From Halicephalobus mephisto (Eukaryota > Nematoda > Chromadorea > Rhabditida > Panagrolaimidae), in contig SWDT01000056.1 in NCBI GenBank assembly GCA_009193035.1, positions 1 to 32,406 of the forward strand: 32,406 bases of DNA, read 5' to 3'. The notes under the pieces are model-generated. The model saw only the letters and a program-made list of their open reading frames with translations, did not search any database and was not told the DNA's origin. Below, in pieces: positions 28,801-32,406 of this stretch. Each line of letters opens with the position of its first letter. Position 1 is the first letter of the stretch. The position numbers and the translations under genes were made by a program.

Positions 28801-30931
28801 CGACGCGGAATCCGCTGTGGATGAGAGACATGCTCATAATCCTTGGAAAACCCACATCCAGCTGCATTTGTCTGACGAAAGTCGAGAGGTCGTTCATAGA
28901 TCGATCTTGAAGGTCTTGCCTAAGCTGGTTCCTGTCAAGAAACCCTCCCAGCCCGCGGAGGAGTTGGACGAAGAATACAAGGACTACAAAAAGAAGGAAA
29001 AACCAGAATCTATGGAATTCCGGGATTTGCCTGACGCGTCGGACAAAGATGCCGTCAGACAACCCGACGTAGTCAAGCCAAAGAAGATCGCAGGAGGAAG
29101 GAAACTTGTCCAGAATCAGATCCCAGCTAACAACCCCCGGCCTCAGGCTCCTACCTCCGCTCCAGTCCCGCAGACCTCCCAACCTCCTCCACAACCCCAA
29201 CTTGTCCTCCAACCCCCACTCGTACTCCAGCCTCAGTTCCTCCCACCCCCCGTGACCTTGAACCACTTCATCGTCGATGGACAGAGGTACATCATCAGAA
29301 GCTACCCGGCAGGATGGCCTCAACCCCCTCCAACTCCTGTCCAGCAAGTCTTCCCAGCCCCCGTTCAACAAGTCTCTCCTCCCCCAATGAACCCTCCCAT
29401 GCTGACTCCTCCTCCTCCTACTACTACTACTACTACTATTCCTACTACTACTGCTACTACTACTATTCCTTCGCCCCAATTTGACCCCTTGCAAGACCTC
29501 CCTGTGCCCGTCCAAGAGAAACAACTTCAAACCCAGAAAATCGTCCGCAATGGAAATTCCAGACCTAATTCTCCTCCGGTCAAACAGGGCCACAGGGTCA
29601 GACAGGACGAAATCAGAATTGTCAGGATTTTCCAACATTATGGAACGACGAAACAAACCTTCGTCAGACCAATGAGCACCCAGCCATTCACCACGACGGA
29701 AAAACCGACTCCTTCGACTACTAGAAAAGGGAAAACTGTCCCGGTTACTGTCACTACCCAACGAACTCCCACGACTCCGTTAACCCCAGTCGTGATCACG
29801 TGAGTTTCAACGAAAATCAAACACTAATCAATTTTTTAAAATCTGATTTTCTCTGTTCGCCAAACCAAGTGGTAATTTTGCAGTAATCTTTTCGTTTTTT
29901 ACAATCTACTGAAATAGATGATTTTTATCAATTAAATTAGTTACAATATTTGTCCATTTTATCTTCATTGAAAATTATCGCTTATTTTTCTAGAAGAAAA
30001 CAGAATTCCAATATAAACCTATGGTCATCAAACATGGGTTCAGGTTCAAGAACTAAGCCTATGAGTATCAAACAAGTCTAAGATATAAACCTATGGATAT
30101 AAAACATAGGTTCAGGTCAAAAATATGTCTAAATGTATAGTTATCAAGCAAGTTTAAGAACTAAGCCTATGAATATCAAACGTAGGTTCATGTTTAAACA
30201 TAAGCCTAAGCCTATGGTTATCAAACAAGTCTAAGAAATAAACCTAAGCTTAGATACAACGAATTTTGATCCACTTTTAAAGGGACTCCAATACCTGCAA
30301 GTTCAAAAATTAAATCTCATTTTTAGTAAATTTCCAAAAATAACGAAAAATTAAAATTCTATTGTGAAATTATTCAATTTATCATTTTCGGGTAATTTCG
30401 GCGCAATGAAAATTGATGTTTATTTTTATTAAAATAAGTAAAGCTTGAAAATTATCAAATTTATTGTTGAACATTTTAGAACTAAGAAACCGATCCCGAA
30501 AAATCACGTAAAACACGGGGATTTCGACCTTTACGATGAAGTCAATCCAGTTACCACTTCAACGAGTCCTTCAACAACGACTTCAACGACGACTTCAACG
30601 ACTACTGTGGCTAAATCTGTCTCGATAGAAATCATGGGGAACTTGAAAGATTCTGATAAGTTCATGGAGAGGGATAGTCCTATTTCAGACTCCTTGGATT
30701 ACGTCACTGATGAAGAACTCACAGAAGAGAAGTTTGCTGTCGTCGGCCAAGAACCCCGACCACTCCCTCAGACTCGTCAAAATCCGGAATTTCGTCGATG
30801 CCGATGCAGCGAAGAGGGAGCCGGCGAGGGACTTCACCGGTGATGCCCCAGCGCGAAACCAGATCTTCGAGGATTTGGAGTGAGTTTTTCGTTACCGTAT
30901 TCCAAAAAGTAAATTTTCCAGGAGAGAATAG
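25827..30931 (+). CDS. secreted Thr/Pro-rich mucin-like protein
   Basis: Proposed exons: 25827-26064, 26813-27857, 28166-29799, 30480-30879 and 30922-30931 (TAG), about 1,100 residues. Exon 1 encodes a signal peptide (MAWILGLFGLLILYP). Exon 2 is acidic, then has 11-12 residue repeats of the type TSKITVIPELG. Exon 3 has Thr runs (TTVPSTTSTA), a Pro-rich block (about 29130-29480) and basic processing-type sites (RAKR, AKRR). Exon 4 has more Thr runs. The frame needs single-base corrections near 25893-25898, 26814-26818, 27223-27225 and about 30741-30750; the first donor (GTCTGG) is weak. The domain content fits an extracellular or cuticle-surface protein. No known family was recognised, and the link from exon 1 to exon 2 is the least certain part. 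Confidence 0.55.
26170..26800. repeat. minisatellite in intron 1 of the Thr-rich gene
   Basis: About fifteen degenerate units of roughly 40 bp built on AGAAGTCTTCATGAGATTCTGGAAG, related to the arrays at 22140 and 23740. Confidence 0.75.
27150..27400 (+). repeat. coding tandem repeat, 33-36 bp unit
   Basis: At least seven units of ACTTCTAAGATTACAGTAATCCC(T/C)GAATTAGGT encode the TSKITVIPELG-type repeats. The frame slips by one base at 27223-27225. Confidence 0.8.
27891..27896 (-). terminator. pol III T-run terminator of the 5S gene
   Basis: Immediately after the 5S 3' end the minus strand reads ATTTTTTG; a second T6 run follows about 5 bases later. Confidence 0.6.
27897..28014 (-). rRNA. 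5S ribosomal RNA gene
   Basis: The 118-nt minus-strand sequence starts GCTAGGGGTC and ends CTCCTAGC; these ends pair as the 5S helix I with one mismatch. The interior carries the conserved core CCATCCCGTCCGATCTGGCA, AGTTAAGCA and TTAGTACTTGGATCGGAGAC, close to C. elegans 5S. These include the TFIIIA/pol III internal control elements. A T6 run follows directly (ATTTTTTG), a fitting pol III terminator. It sits alone, antisense within an intron of the Thr-rich gene. It may be functional or a well-preserved dispersed copy; differences in the loop near AGTAGGGCTCG leave this open. Confidence 0.85.
29990..30255. repeat. intronic tandem repeat with CCTATGG(T)ATCAAACA units
   Basis: About eight units of 28-35 bp with AAGCCTATGGNTATCAAACA and GTTCAGGTTCAAGAAC-type halves, in the fourth-exon intron (29800-30479) of the Thr-rich gene. 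Confidence 0.7.
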
Positions 30932-31059
30932 TCAAAGTCCAGTTGAGTTCCCAGAAAGCTTCAGTAAATTGTTTGTAAATACTTGATAGTCCAATATTAT
31001 TCCATTTGGGAAATTCGAATATCAAACATAAAATTTTTAAAAACAAAATTTTTCACCAA

Positions 31060-31640
31060 ATAGTCCGACACGAATTTCCAAAACTTTTACAATTGCATAT
31101 TTAGAAATTATAAATATAAAAATTTGGGTTTTATGAAATAGTCCTGATGCGAATTTTTAGAATTTCTTATTTCTGTTTTGAAAGTTGTTTTTTTACGAAA
31201 TGGTCCTGAAGCGAATTTTTAGAATTTTTTATTTCTGATTTAAAAATTGTTTTTTTTACAAAATGGTCCTGAAGCGAATTTCTTATTTTTGTTTCGAAAA
31301 TTGTTTTTCTTACGAAACGGTCTTGAAGCGAATTTTTAGAATTTCTTATTTCTGATTTAAAAATTGTTTTTTTTACAAAACGGTCCTGAAGCGAATTTCT
31401 TATTTTTGTTTCGAAAATTGTTTTTTTACAAAATGGTCCTGAAGCGAATTTTTAGAATTTCTTACTTCTGATTTAAAAATTGTTTTTTTTTACGAAACGG
31501 TCCTGAAGCGAATTTCTAAAACCTTCTAAAGTCAAAGATTCTCGATATTAATTTCAAAATTATACTATTATAAAAATAAAAAATCAATTTTTTAAATTGT
31601 TCTGACGCGAATTTTTAGGATTTTTAAAAATTAAAATTTG
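31060..31640. repeat. tandem repeat, 55-65 bp unit, GGTCCTGAAGCGAATTT
   Basis: Seven to nine copies of TTTTACGAAACGGTCCTGAAGCGAATTTTTAGAATTTCTTATTTCTG, some lacking the central AGAATTT part; downstream of the Thr-rich gene. Confidence 0.8.
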
Positions 31641-31741
31641 TTTCTGAATTCAAAAATTTCTTGAAATTTATAAATTTTATTGTTCATGATAATCAATGCT
31701 TGAGATATCTGGTGATCGGAAAATAAGTAAGTTATATAATT

Positions 31742-31828
31742 TTAAGTATTTAAAGAATTACTATAAATTGACGAAGATCCTAGCACAGAGTCCTTCTCTG
31801 TCCTCATGCCCTGGGGGACAAGACGGAA
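31742..31828 (-). CDS. possible last exon of a minus-strand gene
   Basis: On the minus strand a TTTTTTCAG acceptor is followed from 31828 by a 28-codon frame (FRLVPQGMRTEKDSVLGSSS...) closed by TAA at 31742-31744. The patch is GC-richer than the repeats on both sides. The rest of the gene would lie beyond the right edge or across the AT-rich satellite. No family recognised. Confidence 0.35.
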   Translation of the reverse strand, partial: FRLVPQGMRTEKDSVLGSSSIYSNSLNT

Positions 31829-31839
31829 CTGAAAAAAGT

Positions 31840-32330
31840 AATTTTTAAAATAATAAAAAATTTTTTGATATAAAAAAAGTAATTTTAAAAATAATAAAAA
31901 ATTTTTTGATATAAAAAAAATAATTTTAAAAATAATAAAAAAATTTTTTGATATAAAAAAAGTAATTTTAAAAATAATAAAAAATTTTTTGATATAAAAA
32001 AAATAATTTTAAAAATAATAAAAAATTTTTTTAATATAAAAAAAATAAATTTTAAAATAATAAAAAAATTTTTTGATATAAAAAAAGTAATTTTAAAAAT
32101 AATAAAAAAATTTTTTGATATAAAAAAAAATAATTTTTAAAATAATAAAAAATTTTAAAATAAAAAAAAATACTTTTAAAAATAACAAAAAAAAATACTT
32201 TTAAAATAATAGAAAAAAATTTTTTAATATAAAAAAAAATAAATTTTAAATGTTAAAAAAATAAACTTTAAATATAAAAATAATTTTAAAAATAATAAAA
32301 AAAATTTTTAATATAAAAAAAATAATTTTT
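31840..32330. repeat. AT-rich satellite, about 41-bp unit
   Basis: About eleven units of AAAAAAGTAATTTTAAAAATAATAAAAAATTTTTTGATAT; nearly pure A/T up to the window edge. Confidence 0.85.
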
Positions 32331-32406
32331 TAAATATTTTTGAATAAAAAATTGTTTGAAAATATTTGAAAAAATTATTTTGGAAGAAAAAGTTTTTTTT
32401 TGTTTT

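Noticed and set aside
28760..29761. Minus-strand ORF of 333 residues
   Set aside because: Antisense to the Thr/Pro-rich exon; its Arg/Ser/Gly-rich content is the complement of Pro/Thr codons, and no start or splice context supports it.
31840..32330. CRISPR-like array
   Set aside because: Units are contiguous A/T-rich satellite without spacers, in a eukaryotic genome.

Overview
The window reads as genomic DNA of a free-living-type nematode, probably a rhabditid relative of Caenorhabditis. The evidence is a moulting-cycle (MLT-10/DUF644) protein, a DB-module secreted protein, many 42-60 nt introns ending in TTTTCAG, start codons lying directly behind splice acceptors (as in trans-splicing), and a 5S rRNA gene very close to that of C. 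elegans. The genus cannot be fixed from sequence alone.

Layout. 1-1228: 3' part of a moulting-cycle gene (+). 1229-3000: mostly AT-rich, non-coding, with one degenerate minus-strand coding remnant. 3000-7750: remains of a Maverick/Polinton, a virus-like DNA transposon: an adenovirus-type protease, a candidate viral-type fusion glycoprotein with broken frame, a small basic protein and a structural-type protein. This block is cut by a mariner element (6853-7364) and by a small repeat (3742-4057). 8104-9885: a Tc3-like transposon whose transposase is broken by a second, inverted copy of the same small repeat. 10294-13297: a striking gene that fuses a stonustoxin (SNTX)-type MACPF/CDC-like module, an FN3 domain and an AIG1/GIMAP-like GTPase. 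Heat-shock-type elements lie upstream and one in-frame TGA interrupts the frame. 13764-14240: RTE retrotransposon fragment.

15432-20703: ordinary host genes. An exostosin-family glycosyltransferase and a MIC19 (MICOS) gene lie on the minus strand with operon-like spacing. An HspBP1/Fes1-like Hsp70 exchange factor is divergent from MIC19, followed by a DB-module gene. 20707-24465: a C1GALT1-like galactosyltransferase on the minus strand, with repeat-filled introns that contain a tRNA-derived SINE and a minisatellite rich in perfect heat-shock elements. 25827-30931: a Thr/Pro-rich secreted protein (+) with a complete antisense 5S rRNA gene in an intron. 30932-32406: tandem repeats, and possibly the last exon of a minus-strand gene.

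Recurring caveat: about a dozen coding frames are broken by single-base gains or losses, mostly in or beside short homopolymers, including in housekeeping genes. This looks more like assembly indel error than real decay, so frame breaks should not be read as pseudogenes without checking. Two in-frame stops (in the SNTX gene and the glycoprotein) are not of this indel type.
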